64,000 bases of DNA from Streptomyces fulvoviolaceus (GCF_000718165.1 NZ_JOEY01000024.1:1-64000), one strand, 5' to 3'; shown: positions 36,213-46,452, counted from the first letter of the stretch. Notes: generated by a model from the sequence alone, not told the origin. Program-made: numbers and translations.

Positions 36213-37940
36213 GTGGACGAGAGCGGCGGGAGCGGGCAGCCGCGGTCCGGCACGGACAAGTCGGCCGAGCACCACGCACGACCTGCGGCCTCGGCCACCG
36301 ACCCGGACCCGCACGGCAACACGACGCCCCACCTGCCCGACGAACATCGTCCCGCCCCCGCCGCGGACCAGGACCCGACCGGCAACGAGGACCGGACGGC
36401 CACCCCGGAGCCGGACAGCAAGAGCCCGGCGTCGACGACGGCACCCGAGGCCCCGGCACATCCGACAGCGCCGAACGCGGACACAGCCGCCGACTCGGCG
36501 GATGCCACGCCGTCCACCCCCTCGACCGACGGCACGGCTTCGGACCGTTCGCCGGGCGGCCCGGAGTCTCCCGCCTCCGACGGTCCGGCGGACAGCCCCG
36601 CCGGCCGTCCCGACGCCTCCCCTTCCGCCGACCCTGCCGAAGCCTCCGACCCCGCGTCCCACCGTCCTGCCCCGGGCGACCACCAGGACCGCCGACCCTT
36701 CGGCGACCACCAGGCTCCCCACCCCGACGACCACCGCACCCTCGCCCACGCCGGCGTCACCAAGGGCCGTCCTCCCCAGCGCCCCCCGGAGCCGCGCGGC
36801 GGGCTGCTGATGGGCCGTCCCTTCGGTGTGCCCGTCTACGTGGCGCCCAGCTGGTTTCTCGTCGCCGCGCTGATCACCTGGGTGTTCGGCGGCCAGCTCG
36901 ACCGCGTGCTGCCCGAACTCGGCGCGGCCCGCTATCTCGTCTCCCTGTTCTTCGCCGTCGCCTTCTACGCCTCGGTCCTCGTCCACGAACTGGCGCACAC
37001 GGTCGCGGCCCTGCGCTTCAAGCTGCCCGTCCGCCGCATCCAGCTCCAGTTCTTCGGCGGCGTCTCCGAGATCGAGAAGGAGGCCGAGACCCCCGGCCGC
37101 GAGTTCGTGCTGGCCTTCGTCGGCCCGCTCCTCTCGCTCGTCCTGGCCGGCCTCTTCTACCTCGCCCTGCAGCCCGTCCAGCCCGGCACGGTCCCCGGCG
37201 TCCTGCTGGCCGGCCTGATGATCTCCAACCTCATCGTCGCCGCCTTCAACCTCCTGCCCGGCCTGCCCCTCGACGGCGGCCGTATGCTCCGCGCGGTCGT
37301 CTGGAAGATCACCGGCAGGCCCATGACCGGTACCATCGCCGCCGCCTGGGTCGGCCGCGCCCTCGCCGTCACCGTCCTGATCGGCCTCCCGCTGCTCACC
37401 CAGTCCGGCGCCCTCGGCTCCAACGCCGAGGACAACGTCGGCATGGACACGGTGATGGACGCCCTGCTCGCCGCCATCCTCGCCGCGATCATCTGGACCG
37501 GCGCCGGCAACAGCCTCCGTATGGCCCGCCTGCGCGAACACCTCCCGGAGCTGCGCGCCCGCACTCTCACCCGCCGGGCCGTTCCCGTCGAGACCGACAC
37601 CCCCCTCTCGGAGGCCCTGCGCCGCGCCAACGCCGCCGGCGCCCGCGCCCTCGTCGTCGTCGACGCCGACGGCAATCCCCTCTCCCTCGTCCGCGAGGCC
37701 GCCATCGTCGGCGTACCGGAACATCGCCGCCCCTGGGTCTCCGTCAGCGGCCTCGCCCAGGACCTCACCGACGGCATGCGCGTCTCGGCGGAACTGGCGG
37801 GCGAGGACCTCCTGGACACTCTGCGCGCCACTCCGGCGACCGAGTATCTGGTGGTGGAGGAGACCGGAGAGATCTACGGCGTACTCTCCGCGGCCGATGT
37901 GGAGCGAGCCTTCGTCAAGGCAATGGCAAGGCCCAGCTGA
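36213..37940 (+). CDS. site-2 protease family (M50) with CBS domains
   Basis: The 575-residue protein begins with an unusual disordered tract of about 190 residues rich in Pro, Asp, Ala, Ser and Thr. The membrane protease core follows with zinc motif HELAH (residues 258-262) and the third ligand Asp354 in LPLDGGRML. Two CBS motifs lie at about 460-575. The GTG at 36213 follows GAGGGGA. Such proteases cleave membrane-bound regulators, and CBS domains usually sense adenine nucleotides. No target is evident among neighbours. A start nearer the core (ATG before GRPFGVPVYV) is possible. Confidence 0.85.
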   Translation: MDESGGSGQPRSGTDKSAEHHARPAASATDPDPHGNTTPHLPDEHRPAPAADQDPTGNEDRTATPEPDSKSPASTTAPEAPAHPTAPNADTAADSADATPSTPSTDGTASDRSPGGPESPASDGPADSPAGRPDASPSADPAEASDPASHRPAPGDHQDRRPFGDHQAPHPDDHRTLAHAGVTKGRPPQRPPEPRGGLLMGRPFGVPVYVAPSWFLVAALITWVFGGQLDRVLPELGAARYLVSLFFAVAFYASVLVHELAHTVAALRFKLPVRRIQLQFFGGVSEIEKEAETPGREFVLAFVGPLLSLVLAGLFYLALQPVQPGTVPGVLLAGLMISNLIVAAFNLLPGLPLDGGRMLRAVVWKITGRPMTGTIAAAWVGRALAVTVLIGLPLLTQSGALGSNAEDNVGMDTVMDALLAAILAAIIWTGAGNSLRMARLREHLPELRARTLTRRAVPVETDTPLSEALRRANAAGARALVVVDADGNPLSLVREAAIVGVPEHRRPWVSVSGLAQDLTDGMRVSAELAGEDLLDTLRATPATEYLVVEETGEIYGVLSAADVERAFVKAMARPS

Positions 37941-37952
37941 ACGTGCCCCTCA

Positions 37953-37995
37953 GGGGCGCGGGGAACTGCGCGACCAGCCACGGACCACCCGCACC
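37953..37995. repeat. dispersed intergenic repeat, copy 2
   Basis: It consists of GGGGCGCGGGG-AACT-GCGCGACCAGCCACGG and short flanks, 12 bases after the site-2 protease stop. The same two blocks occur at 17862 and 60175. Confidence 0.65.
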
Positions 37996-38039
37996 TTCTG
38001 CACCCTCCCGCAGTGGTCGGCGCCCCCTCCGGGGACCGG

Positions 38040-38045
38040 TACGCT
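38040..38045 (+). promoter_or_regulatory. -10 element of trmI, leaderless start
   Basis: TACGCT lies six bases before the trmI ATG, and no ribosome site is present. A transcript starting at or next to the ATG is implied. The same spacing is seen before pafA and the ssu leader. Confidence 0.5.
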
Positions 38046-38051
38046 GTTCAC

Positions 38052-38954
38052 ATGTCCGAACCGACCGGTGCCGCCCGCCGTCGCGGGCCCTTCAAGGTCG
38101 GGGACCAGGTTCAGCTGACCGACCCCAAGGGCCGCCACTACACGTTCACGCTCGAAGCCGGGAAGAACTTCCACACCCACAAGGGTTCCTTCCCGCACGA
38201 CGAACTGATCGGTGCTCCCGAGGGCAGCGTTGTCCGCACCACCGGGAACGTCGCCTACCTCGCGCTGCGCCCCCTGCTCCCCGACTACGTCCTGTCCATG
38301 CCCCGCGGCGCCGCCGTGGTCTACCCCAAGGACGCGGGGCAGATCCTCGCCTTCGCCGACATCTTCCCCGGCGCACGCGTCGTGGAGGCCGGAGTCGGCT
38401 CCGGCTCGCTCAGCAGCTTCCTGCTGCGCGCCATCGGCGACCAGGGCATGCTGCACAGCTACGAGCGCCGCGAGGACTTCGCCGAGATCGCCCAGCAGAA
38501 CGTGGAACGCTACTTCGGCGGCCCGCACCCCGCCTGGCAGCTCACCGTCGGCGACCTCCAGGACAACCTCTCCGACACCGACGTCGACCGCGTCATCCTC
38601 GACATGCTCGCCCCCTGGGAGTGCCTGGAGGCCGTCTCCAAGGCACTTGTCCCCGGCGGCATCGTCTGCTGCTACGTGGCGACCACCACCCAGCTCGCCC
38701 GGACCGTCGAGTCCATCCGCGAGATCGGCTGCTTCAACGAGCCGAGCGCCTGGGAGTCGATGATCCGCAACTGGCACATCGAGGGCTTGGCCGTCCGCCC
38801 CGACCACCGGATGATCGGCCACACCGGCTTCCTGCTCACCGCCCGCCGCCTCGCGGACGGAGTCGAGCCGCCCATGCGCCGTCGCCGCCCCGCCAAGGGC
38901 GCCTACGGCGAGGACTACGCAGGCCCCAACGCCGACGGCGGCTCCGGCCGCTGA
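38052..38954 (+). CDS. trmI: tRNA (adenine58-N1)-methyltransferase
   Basis: The 300-residue protein has an N-terminal beta domain (FKVGDQVQLTDPKGRHYTF), the conserved DYVLSMPRGAAVVYPKD, and a SAM-binding Rossmann domain with VVEAGVGSGSLSSFLLRA and the acidic VILDMLAPWECLE. This is the TrmI/PimT family, often located near the proteasome genes in actinobacteria. ATG 38052 is preferred to the in-frame ATG 38013 because a -10-like hexamer lies six bases upstream, suggesting a leaderless message. The C-terminal tail is Gly/Asp-rich. Confidence 0.93.
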   Translation: MSEPTGAARRRGPFKVGDQVQLTDPKGRHYTFTLEAGKNFHTHKGSFPHDELIGAPEGSVVRTTGNVAYLALRPLLPDYVLSMPRGAAVVYPKDAGQILAFADIFPGARVVEAGVGSGSLSSFLLRAIGDQGMLHSYERREDFAEIAQQNVERYFGGPHPAWQLTVGDLQDNLSDTDVDRVILDMLAPWECLEAVSKALVPGGIVCCYVATTTQLARTVESIREIGCFNEPSAWESMIRNWHIEGLAVRPDHRMIGHTGFLLTARRLADGVEPPMRRRRPAKGAYGEDYAGPNADGGSGR

Positions 38955-38967
38955 CCGAACCAACACA

Positions 38968-39020
38968 CAGGCGCCGTGGCGGAGTTCCCGTAGATCCCGG
39001 GAACTGGGCCACGGCGCCTG
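38968..39020. terminator. hairpin terminator after trmI
   Basis: CAGGCGCCGTGGC (38968-38980) pairs with GCCACGGCGCCTG (39008-39020). The enclosed sequence adds a second stem, AGTTCCCG/CGGGAACT. Confidence 0.8.
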
Positions 39021-39157
39021 CCAGTTGACACGGCACCAGAGACCGTCGTACCGAACGCGACCGAGTACCCACCCCGCCATTCCCCCGTCCTGTGACGTGT
39101 GGCACCATGCAGGCCACCCCACCCCCACCGGCACAGCCCTCACGGGAGACACTCCTA

Positions 39158-39736
39158 GTGCAGCAATCCGCCGTCCCGGAACTGGCACACACGCACACCC
39201 GCCCGATCCACTGGGTCGCCACCGCCACCGCCGTGGCCGGAGTAGTGGCCCTCTCCTCGGTCCTGCAGCCCAACCCGGCGACAGCCGCCCAGGCCGCCGG
39301 CCCCGAGGCCAGAACCGCCCCGACCGTCACGACGGCCCCCGACCCCGCGGGCGTCGACTTCCCGATCGAGTGCGGCCCGGTCAAGGCGATCGTGGTACAG
39401 AAGGCATCCGGAGACCTAGACGGCGACGGACGGCCGGAAACTGTCGTAGTGGTGCACTGCGACGCACCGATGGGCACCCCGCCCGACGGGGTCTACGTCC
39501 TGACCCAGGCCGCCGACAGCACCGAACCCCGCGTGGTGGCCACGCTCGTCAACCCGAAGGACCGCAACACCGTCACCGACTTCGCGGTGAGTGACGGAGC
39601 CGTTCAGGCAACACTGCTCGGCTACTCCTCGTCGGACGTGCCCAGTTGCTGCCCGGACGTCAAGAAGAGCGCGAAGTGGCAGTGGAAGAACGGCGCGTTC
39701 CTGCGCTCTGCACCCGCCGGATCACACACCGTCTGA
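39158..39736 (+). CDS. secreted or membrane-anchored protein, function unknown
   Basis: The 192-residue protein starts at GTG 39158 after GGAG. A hydrophobic segment (HWVATATAVAGVVALSSVL) followed by a run ending ATAAQA looks like a signal peptide. The mature part has a short Asp-rich SGDLDGDGRPETVVVV element resembling FG-GAP/calcium-binding loops, and a Cys-Cys pair near DVPSCCPDV. No enzyme motif is seen. It lies between trmI and the convergent ferredoxin gene. Confidence 0.7.
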   Translation: MQQSAVPELAHTHTRPIHWVATATAVAGVVALSSVLQPNPATAAQAAGPEARTAPTVTTAPDPAGVDFPIECGPVKAIVVQKASGDLDGDGRPETVVVVHCDAPMGTPPDGVYVLTQAADSTEPRVVATLVNPKDRNTVTDFAVSDGAVQATLLGYSSSDVPSCCPDVKKSAKWQWKNGAFLRSAPAGSHTV

Positions 39737-39793
39737 CCGGCGTCACCACATGTGTGAGAAATCAGACAGTAGTGACGCGGAGTCTCTGTGCGA

Positions 39794-40099
39794 TCACTCC
39801 GCGTCGGGTCCGTAGACCTCGACCCTGTCCGAAACTCGACGTACATGGATGCAGTCGCCCGGGCATTCCTTCGCGGAGTCGACCACATCCGTGAGAAGCG
39901 GCAGTGGCACGGGCGTTGTGGCGCCCTTGTCCTGCAGCAACTCGTCCTCCGGGCTCTTCACATAGGCCAGACCGTCGATGTCCAGCTCGAACACCTCGGG
40001 CGCGTACTGGGCGCAGATACCGTCGCCGGTACAGAGGTCCTGGTCGATCCAGACCTCCAGCTCGCCGCTGCCGACCTCGGCCTCCTGCTGCACGCTCAT
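39794..40099 (-). CDS. ferredoxin (3Fe-4S/4Fe-4S type)
   Basis: The 101-residue acidic protein has DLCTGDGICAQYAPEVFEL near residues 21-39 and AKECPGDCIHV near 78-88, the cysteine pattern of small actinobacterial ferredoxins that often serve P450s. An Asp takes the position of one cluster Cys in the first motif, which favours a 3Fe-4S centre. It is divergent from arc; no P450 or ferredoxin reductase is adjacent. A function with the proteasome is not implied by sequence. Confidence 0.88.
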   Translation of the reverse strand: MSVQQEAEVGSGELEVWIDQDLCTGDGICAQYAPEVFELDIDGLAYVKSPEDELLQDKGATTPVPLPLLTDVVDSAKECPGDCIHVRRVSDRVEVYGPDAE

Positions 40100-40342
40100 G
40101 TCTCCTGCCGTTTAGGTGTCGAGCCGATGGGAATCAGGCCAGCTCTGACGGGTGTTGAACACTTCGACCCTACCTCCGGCGGCTTCCCAATCATGTTCGG
40201 TGGGTATTCCCCTGGCGTGAGGGAGAGCGCAAGGGTGAAGATCGGACACACCTCGACAGTCTTTGTGATCTAGGGGTTTCAATCGACACCCACCCAGGTA
40301 GGGTCTGGAAGCGTCCAGCTCCCCTTGGAGGAGGTGAGGACC

Positions 40343-42109
40343 GTGGCAGCCCACGACGACGACATGAACCGCGGCATCCGCCCGGGACGAGGGTCCGATG
40401 ACCCCGCCGGGCAGATTGCCTACCTTGAGCAGGAGATCGCCGTCCTGCGACGCAAGCTCGCCGACTCTCCGCGACACACGAGGATTCTCGAAGAGCGGAT
40501 CGTCGAGCTGCAGACCAACCTGGCCGGCGTGTCCGCCCAGAACGAGCGACTCGCCAACACGCTCCGTGAGGCCCGCGACCAGATCGTGGCCCTCAAGGAG
40601 GAGGTCGACCGGCTCGCACAGCCTCCGGCCGGCTTCGGTGTCTTTCTCACGGCGAATGAGGACGGCACGGCCGACATCTTCACCGGCGGTCGCAAACTGC
40701 GGGTGAACGTCAGCCCGAGCGTGGACCTCGAAGAGCTCCGGCGCGGCCAGGAAGTGATGCTCAACGAAGCCCTCAACGTGGTCGAGGCCATGGAGTACGA
40801 GAGCGTCGGCGACATCGTCACCCTCAAGGAGATCCTCGAGGACGGCGAGCGCGCCCTCGTGGTGGGGCACACCGACGAGGAACGGGTGGTGCGGCTCGCC
40901 GAGCCGCTGCTGGACATCACCATCCGCCCCGGCGACGCCCTGCTGCTCGAACCCCGCTCCGGCTATGTCTACGAGGTCGTTCCCAAGAGCGAGGTCGAGG
41001 AACTCGTCCTCGAAGAGGTCCCCGACATCGGCTACGAGCAGATCGGCGGTCTGGGCGGCCAGATCGAGATGATCCGGGACGCGGTCGAGCTGCCGTACCT
41101 CTACCCGGACCTGTTCAAGGAGCACGAACTGCGGCCGCCCAAGGGCGTCCTGCTGTACGGGCCTCCTGGATGCGGCAAGACGCTCATCGCCAAGGCCGTG
41201 GCCAACTCCCTGGCCAAGAAGGTCGCCGAGGTGACCGGCCAGGCCACGGGCAAGAGCTTCTTCCTGAACATCAAGGGTCCCGAGCTGCTCAACAAGTACG
41301 TCGGTGAGACCGAGCGGCAGATCCGCCTCGTCTTCCAGCGTGCACGGGAGAAGGCCAGCGAGGGCACGCCCGTCATCGTCTTCTTCGACGAGATGGAGTC
41401 CCTCTTCCGCACCCGTGGCTCGGGTGTCAGCTCGGACGTCGAGAACACGATCGTCCCGCAGCTGCTCGCCGAGATCGACGGTGTGGAGGGCCTGCAGAAC
41501 GTGGTCGTGATCGGTGCCTCCAACCGCGAGGACATGATCGACCCCGCCATCCTGCGCCCCGGCCGCCTGGACGTGAAGATCAAGATCGAGCGTCCGGACG
41601 CCGAAGCGGCCAAGGACATCTTCCAGAAGTACCTCACCGAACGCCTCCCCCTGCACCCCGAGGACGTCGGAGAGCACGGCGGCGACAAGTCCACCACCGT
41701 CCAGAGCATGATCCAGACGGCCGTGGAACACATGTACACGGAATCCGAGGAGAACCGCTTCCTGGAGGTCACCTACGCCAACGGTGACAAGGAAGTCCTC
41801 TACTTCAAGGACTTCAACTCCGGCGCCATGATCGAGAACATCGTGGGCCGGGCCAAGAAGATGGCGATCAAGGACTTCCTCGACCACAAGCAGAAGGGCA
41901 TCCGCGTCTCGCACCTCCTCCAGGCCTGCGTGGACGAGTTCAAGGAGAACGAGGACCTGCCCAACACCACCAACCCGGACGACTGGGCCCGGATCTCCGG
42001 AAAGAAGGGCGAACGGATCGTCTACATCCGTACCCTCATCACCGGAAAGCAGGGCGCGGACACCGGACGCTCCATCGACACGGTGGCGAACACCGGTCAG
42101 TACCTGTAA
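40343..42109 (+). CDS. arc: proteasome-associated AAA ATPase (ARC/Mpa)
   Basis: The 588-residue ring ATPase recognises pupylated proteins, unfolds them and feeds them to the 20S proteasome. Residues about 20-80 form the Pup-binding coiled coil, about 80-200 the OB domains, then the AAA module with Walker A GPPGCGKT (273-280) and Walker [11 protein letters not shown]. The C-terminus GQYL is the docking tail for the 20S alpha ring. GTG 40343 follows GGAGGAGGTGAGG. It heads the Pup-proteasome region and ends at a hairpin plus T-run. Confidence 0.96.
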   Translation: MAAHDDDMNRGIRPGRGSDDPAGQIAYLEQEIAVLRRKLADSPRHTRILEERIVELQTNLAGVSAQNERLANTLREARDQIVALKEEVDRLAQPPAGFGVFLTANEDGTADIFTGGRKLRVNVSPSVDLEELRRGQEVMLNEALNVVEAMEYESVGDIVTLKEILEDGERALVVGHTDEERVVRLAEPLLDITIRPGDALLLEPRSGYVYEVVPKSEVEELVLEEVPDIGYEQIGGLGGQIEMIRDAVELPYLYPDLFKEHELRPPKGVLLYGPPGCGKTLIAKAVANSLAKKVAEVTGQATGKSFFLNIKGPELLNKYVGETERQIRLVFQRAREKASEGTPVIVFFDEMESLFRTRGSGVSSDVENTIVPQLLAEIDGVEGLQNVVVIGASNREDMIDPAILRPGRLDVKIKIERPDAEAAKDIFQKYLTERLPLHPEDVGEHGGDKSTTVQSMIQTAVEHMYTESEENRFLEVTYANGDKEVLYFKDFNSGAMIENIVGRAKKMAIKDFLDHKQKGIRVSHLLQACVDEFKENEDLPNTTNPDDWARISGKKGERIVYIRTLITGKQGADTGRSIDTVANTGQYL

Positions 42110-42118
42110 TAGACAGGG

Positions 42119-42162
42119 CGGCTGCGGGTGCCCTCACCGGGTACCCGCAGCCGACTGTTTTT
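42119..42162 (+). terminator. intrinsic terminator after arc
   Basis: A 15-bp stem with one G-U pair (arms 42119-42133 and 42139-42153, loop TCACC) is followed by ACTGTTTTT. It is a textbook rho-independent terminator. Confidence 0.9.
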
Positions 42163-42343
42163 CAGGACACGGCCGGAGCAAGGCAATGACGCAAATGATC
42201 TCCCCACCAGCGCAGAGGCGTTCTAGGCTCTTCGGTACCGCCGAGTCGCGGAGTGCGGGGACGGGCACCGCACACGCACCGGAGCGCCAGCGGTACTTGA
42301 GCGGCGCCCCCGACCGAGGGCGCCGCCGGGCAAGGAGGGCCGC

Positions 42344-43855
42344 ATGACCGTACGGCGAGTAATGGGCATCGAGACGGAGTACGGGATCTCCGTCCCCGGC
42401 CACCCCAACGCCAATGCCATGCTCACCTCGTCCCAGATCGTCAACGCATACGCAGCGGCGATGCACCGGGCCAGGCGGGCCCGCTGGGACTTCGAGGAGG
42501 AGAACCCGCTGCGGGACGCGCGAGGCTTCGACCTCGCCCGCGAGGCCGCCGACTCCAGCCAGCTCACCGACGAGGACATCGGCCTGGCCAACGTCATCCT
42601 CACCAACGGCGCGCGACTCTACGTCGACCACGCACACCCCGAGTACAGCTCGCCGGAGGTCACCAACCCGATGGACGCCGTCCTGTGGGACAAGGCCGGC
42701 GAACGCATCATGGCGGAGGCCGCGGAACGGGCCGCCCAGCTGCCCGGTGCCCAGCCGATCCACCTCTACAAGAACAACACCGACAACAAGGGCGCCTCCT
42801 ACGGCACGCACGAGAACTACCTGATGAAGCGGGAAACCCCCTTCTCGGACATCGTGCGCCACCTCACGCCGTTCTTCGTCTCCCGTCAGGTCGTCACCGG
42901 AGCGGGCCGCGTCGGCATCGGCCAGGACGGGCACGAACACGGCTTCCAGCTCAGCCAGCGCGCGGACTACTTCGAGGTCGAGGTGGGCCTTGAGACGACG
43001 TTGAAGCGCCCGATCATCAACACGCGTGACGAGCCGCACGCCGACGCCGAGAAGTACCGCCGCCTGCACGTGATCATCGGCGACGCGAACCTCTCGGAGA
43101 TCTCGACCTATCTCAAACTGGGCACGACAGCCCTCGTCCTGTCCATGATCGAGGACGGCTTCATCGCCGTCGACCTGGCGGTGGACCAGCCCGTCCGCAC
43201 CCTCCACCAGGTCTCCCACGACCCGACGCTCAAGCGCCTGGTCACCCTCCGCAGCGGCCGGACGCTCACCGCGGTCCAGCTGCAGATGGAGTACTTCGAG
43301 CTGTCCCGCAAGTACGTCGAGGAGCGGTTCGGCGCCGACGCCGACGACCAGACCAAGGACGTCCTGGTCCGCTGGGAGGACACGCTCAACCGCCTGGAGA
43401 ACGACCCGATGAGCCTGGCCGGCGAGCTGGACTGGGTCGCCAAGCGGGAGCTCATGGAGGGCTACCGGCGCCGCGACAGCCTCGACTGGGACGCGGCGAA
43501 GCTCCACCTTCTCGACCTCCAGTACGCGGACGTGCGTGCCGAGAAGGGCCTCTACAACCGTCTGGTGGCCCGTGGGCGCATCAAGCGCCTGCTCGACGAG
43601 AACGACGTCGAGCGGGCCCGTACGAAGCCGCCGGAGGACACGCGCGCGTACTTCCGGGGGCGCTGCCTGGAGCAGTACGCCGACGACGTGGCGGCGGCCT
43701 CCTGGGACTCCGTGATCTTCGACCTGCCGGGGCGGGACTCGCTCCAGAGGGTCCCAACCCTGGAACCGCTTCGCGGAACGCGTAATCACGTCAAGGAGCT
43801 CCTGGACCGCTGTCGTACCGCGGAAGACCTGGTCAGGGTGCTGTCGGGTAACTGA
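42344..43855 (+). CDS. dop: Pup deamidase/depupylase
   Basis: The 503-residue enzyme of the carboxylate-amine ligase-like fold converts the C-terminal Gln of Pup to Glu and also removes Pup from targets. [10 protein letters not shown] opens the protein, catalytic Asp95 lies in [11 protein letters not shown], and [21 protein letters not shown] is the ATP-site loop. The insert at about residues 40-80 corresponds to the Dop loop that separates it from PafA. ATG 42344 follows AAGGAGG. The Pup encoded downstream ends GGQ and therefore needs this enzyme. Confidence 0.96.
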   Translation: MTVRRVMGIETEYGISVPGHPNANAMLTSSQIVNAYAAAMHRARRARWDFEEENPLRDARGFDLAREAADSSQLTDEDIGLANVILTNGARLYVDHAHPEYSSPEVTNPMDAVLWDKAGERIMAEAAERAAQLPGAQPIHLYKNNTDNKGASYGTHENYLMKRETPFSDIVRHLTPFFVSRQVVTGAGRVGIGQDGHEHGFQLSQRADYFEVEVGLETTLKRPIINTRDEPHADAEKYRRLHVIIGDANLSEISTYLKLGTTALVLSMIEDGFIAVDLAVDQPVRTLHQVSHDPTLKRLVTLRSGRTLTAVQLQMEYFELSRKYVEERFGADADDQTKDVLVRWEDTLNRLENDPMSLAGELDWVAKRELMEGYRRRDSLDWDAAKLHLLDLQYADVRAEKGLYNRLVARGRIKRLLDENDVERARTKPPEDTRAYFRGRCLEQYADDVAAASWDSVIFDLPGRDSLQRVPTLEPLRGTRNHVKELLDRCRTAEDLVRVLSGN

Positions 43856-44010
43856 ACGGATACCCGGAAGAGGCGGCCGGACAGGGTGGAAAGCCCGCCT
43901 GACGGGAATCATCGAGATGGCCCCCGTACGTTGTAGGAACTGCGGGGCCGATGTCGGACCCTGCTTGTAGGGTCTGATCAAGAACGTCGAACCGAGCGGG
44001 GTGAGGGGTT

Positions 44011-44226
44011 ATGGCGACCAAGGACACCGGCGGCGGACAGCAGAAGGCGACGCGCAGCACCGAGGAGGTCGAGGAGGCGCCCGAGGCGCAGGCATCCGAA
44101 GACCTCAAGGAGCGCCAGGAGAAGCTGAGCGACGACGTGGACTCCGTCCTGGACGAGATTGACGATGTCCTGGAAGAAAATGCCGAGGACTTCGTTCGTT
44201 CATTCGTTCAGAAAGGTGGCCAGTAG
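44011..44226 (+). CDS. pup: prokaryotic ubiquitin-like protein Pup
   Basis: The 71-residue, acidic and largely disordered tag ends FVQKGGQ. Its C-terminal Gln must be deamidated by Dop before PafA links it to lysines of targets. The helical region LKERQEKLSDDVDSVLDEIDDVL binds the Arc coiled coil. Upstream, TAGGGT (43968-43973) and a small GACCCT/AGGGTC hairpin may mark a promoter of the pup-prcBA unit. Confidence 0.97.
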   Translation: MATKDTGGGQQKATRSTEEVEEAPEAQASEDLKERQEKLSDDVDSVLDEIDDVLEENAEDFVRSFVQKGGQ

Positions 44227-44258
44227 CCTTCGAATCGAAGGCTACAGGAGGCCTGGGG

Positions 44259-44857
44259 TTGGCAAGCGAAGAGGGCGTGAAGCGCTGCGTGCGGTGCGGT
44301 GCGGTGAGACCAAGCCGCACGCAGACTTCGCTCGCAGGCGGTCCAATCTGGACGGTTTGCAGCGACACTGCCGAGACTGCGCATCGGATTATCACCGGAC
44401 GCGTCAGCAGAGCCTGGGGCGGAATGTTCGTCCCAGGGCGGAAGTCCCGGAAGGGCACAAGCTCTGTCTCAAGTGCGGCGAGGTGAAGCCGTGGAGCGAG
44501 TGGCACCGCAATGCAACGGCCTCGGACGGACTGTCGACGCGCTGCAAGGCGTGCCGAGCCGTCGAGGGGCGTGCCGGTCACCTGAAGCGCCACTACGGCA
44601 TGACCGAAGCCGAGCGTGCCGAGATGGTCGCCTCTCAAATGGGGCTCTGCGTGATCTGCCTGAAAGCCCCGGCCGTACATGTGGATCACTGCCACAGGAC
44701 GGGTAGGGTCCGAGGCGTACTGTGCTTCAACTGCAATTCGGCCATCGGCAGGTTGGGAGATGACCCCGACGCCGTCCGTCGGGCCGCCGCTTACTTGGAA
44801 GGAATCGCGTGGAAGCCAACACTCGTAGCACCGGGCGTCTGCCAGCTGCCTTCCTGA
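44259..44857 (+). pseudogene. zinc-ribbon/HNH endonuclease-VII-like gene, apparently frameshifted
   Basis: The 5' part starts at TTG 44259 after an AGGAGG ribosome site and reads MASEEGVKRCVRCG. The rest continues only in another frame (RCGETKPHADF to [15 protein letters not shown]). The join lies in three tandem GCGGT units at about 44291-44305; with two units the frame would be continuous and give KRCVRCGETKPHADF. Support comes from the protein itself: a second module, CLKCGEVKPWSEW...CKAC, repeats the pattern CxxCGExKP...CxxC that the join restores. The C-terminal half is an HNH/endonuclease VII domain (CVICLKAPAVHVDHCHRTGRV, LCFNCNSAIG). A shorter product from GTG 44294 is possible. Function in the proteasome operon is unknown. 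Confidence 0.75.
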
Positions 44858-45654
44858 CGCCTGGGTCGTCGTCCTTCATGGATTTTCTGTCGGACCACCA
44901 GCCGGAGATGTTGCCCGGTAAGCGGCAACTGCCCCCGGTGCAGGGCGTGATCGAGGCGCCGCACGGCACCACGATCGTGGCCGTGACGTTCCCGGGGGGC
45001 GTCGTGCTCGCCGGTGACCGACGGGCCACCATGGGCAACGTCATCGCGCAGCGGGACATCGAGAAGGTGTTCCCGGCGGACGAGTACTCGGCCGTCGGTA
45101 TCGCCGGCACCGCCGGTCTCGCCGTCGAGATGGTCAAGCTCTTCCAGCTGGAGCTGGAGCACTTCGAGAAGGTCGAGGGTGCGCAGCTGTCCCTGGAGGG
45201 CAAGGCCAACCGGCTGTCGACCATGATCCGTTCCAACCTGGGCATGGCCATGCAGGGCTTGGCCGTGGTGCCGCTCTTCGCCGGGTACGACGTGGACCGG
45301 GGCAGGGGCCGCATCTTCTCCTACGACGTCACCGGCGGCCGTTCCGAGGAGCACAACTTCGCCGCCACCGGCTCCGGCTCGATCTTCGCGCGCGGTGCCA
45401 TGAAGAAGTTCTTCCACGACGGTCTGACCGAGGCCGAGGCCACGATGCTCGTGGTGCAGGCCCTGTACGACGCGGCTGACGACGACTCGGCGACCGGTGG
45501 TCCCGATGTCGCCCGCCGGATCTACCCGATCGTCACCGTGATCACCGAGGACGGCTTCCGCCGGCTCGGCGAGGACGAGTCCTCCGAGATCGCCCGCTCG
45601 ATCCTGGAGCGGCGCCTGGAGCAGCCCGACGGCCCGCGGGCCGCGCTGCTGTAG
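44809..45654 (+). CDS. prcB: 20S proteasome beta subunit
   Basis: The 281-residue precursor has a 53-residue propeptide ending IEAPHG, and the catalytic nucleophile Thr54 becomes residue 1 of the mature enzyme ([21 protein letters not shown]). The expected Asp and Lys of the active site lie in LAGDRRAT and following strands. GTG 44809 lies inside the last 49 bases of the endonuclease-VII gene, so the two are translated together or compete. prcA follows after 60 bases. Confidence 0.96.
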   Translation: MEANTRSTGRLPAAFLTPGSSSFMDFLSDHQPEMLPGKRQLPPVQGVIEAPHGTTIVAVTFPGGVVLAGDRRATMGNVIAQRDIEKVFPADEYSAVGIAGTAGLAVEMVKLFQLELEHFEKVEGAQLSLEGKANRLSTMIRSNLGMAMQGLAVVPLFAGYDVDRGRGRIFSYDVTGGRSEEHNFAATGSGSIFARGAMKKFFHDGLTEAEATMLVVQALYDAADDDSATGGPDVARRIYPIVTVITEDGFRRLGEDESSEIARSILERRLEQPDGPRAALL

Positions 45655-45714
45655 GCGAGAGCCCGTTGTTGCCAAGGTGATCCAGTGACTTCGACAGAAA
45701 GGGATGGATAACCG

Positions 45715-46452
45715 GTGTCGACGCCGTTCTATGTCTCCCCCCAGCAGGCCATGGCCGACCGGGCGGAGTACGCCCGCAAGGGCATCGCCCGTGGCCGCAG
45801 CCTGGTCGTGCTGCAGTACGCCGACGGCATCGTCTTCGTCGGCGAGAACCCGTCCCGCGCGCTGCACAAGTTCAGCGAGATCTACGACCGGATCGGCTTC
45901 GCGGCCGCCGGCAAGTACAACGAGTACGAGAACCTGCGGATCGGCGGCGTGCGCTATGCCGACCTCCGCGGTTACACCTACGACCGTGACGACGTGACCG
46001 CCCGCGGTCTCGCCAACGTCTACGCCCAGACGCTGGGCACGATCTTCTCCAGTGCGGCCGAGAAGCCGTACGAGGTGGAGCTGGTGGTCGCCGAGGTCGG
46101 CGAGACGCCGGAGGGCGACCAGATCTACCGGCTGCCGCACGACGGTTCGATCGTGGACGAGCACGGCTCGGTCGCGGTGGGCGGCAACGCCGAGCAGATC
46201 AGCAGCTATCTGGACCAGCGGCACCAGGACGGCATGAGCCTGGCCGAGGCGCTGAAGCTGGCCGTCCAGGCCCTGTCCCGTGACACGAACGGCAGTGAGC
46301 GGGAGATCCCCGCGGAGCGCCTGGAGGTCGCGGTGCTGGACCGTACGCGTCCGCAGCAGCGCAAGTTCAAGCGCATCGTGGGTCGTCAGCTCGGCCGTCT
46401 GCTGGAGACCGGCGGTGCGACCACGGAGGCGGAGAGCGCCGAGGAGGAGTAA
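45715..46452 (+). CDS. prcA: 20S proteasome alpha subunit
   Basis: The 245-residue subunit forms the outer rings and gate of the core particle. It has [23 protein letters not shown] at the N-terminus (gate and assembly helix) and the conserved [22 protein letters not shown]. It lacks an N-terminal nucleophile, as expected. The C-terminus is an acidic tail ending SAEEE. GTG 45715 is used. The transcript ends at the hairpin 46477-46506. Confidence 0.96.
   Translation: MSTPFYVSPQQAMADRAEYARKGIARGRSLVVLQYADGIVFVGENPSRALHKFSEIYDRIGFAAAGKYNEYENLRIGGVRYADLRGYTYDRDDVTARGLANVYAQTLGTIFSSAAEKPYEVELVVAEVGETPEGDQIYRLPHDGSIVDEHGSVAVGGNAEQISSYLDQRHQDGMSLAEALKLAVQALSRDTNGSEREIPAERLEVAVLDRTRPQQRKFKRIVGRQLGRLLETGGATTEAESAEEE

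Noticed and set aside
39794..40099. Ferredoxin as part of the Pup-proteasome system
   Set aside because: It is divergent from arc and its sequence indicates only electron transfer; adjacency alone is not evidence.
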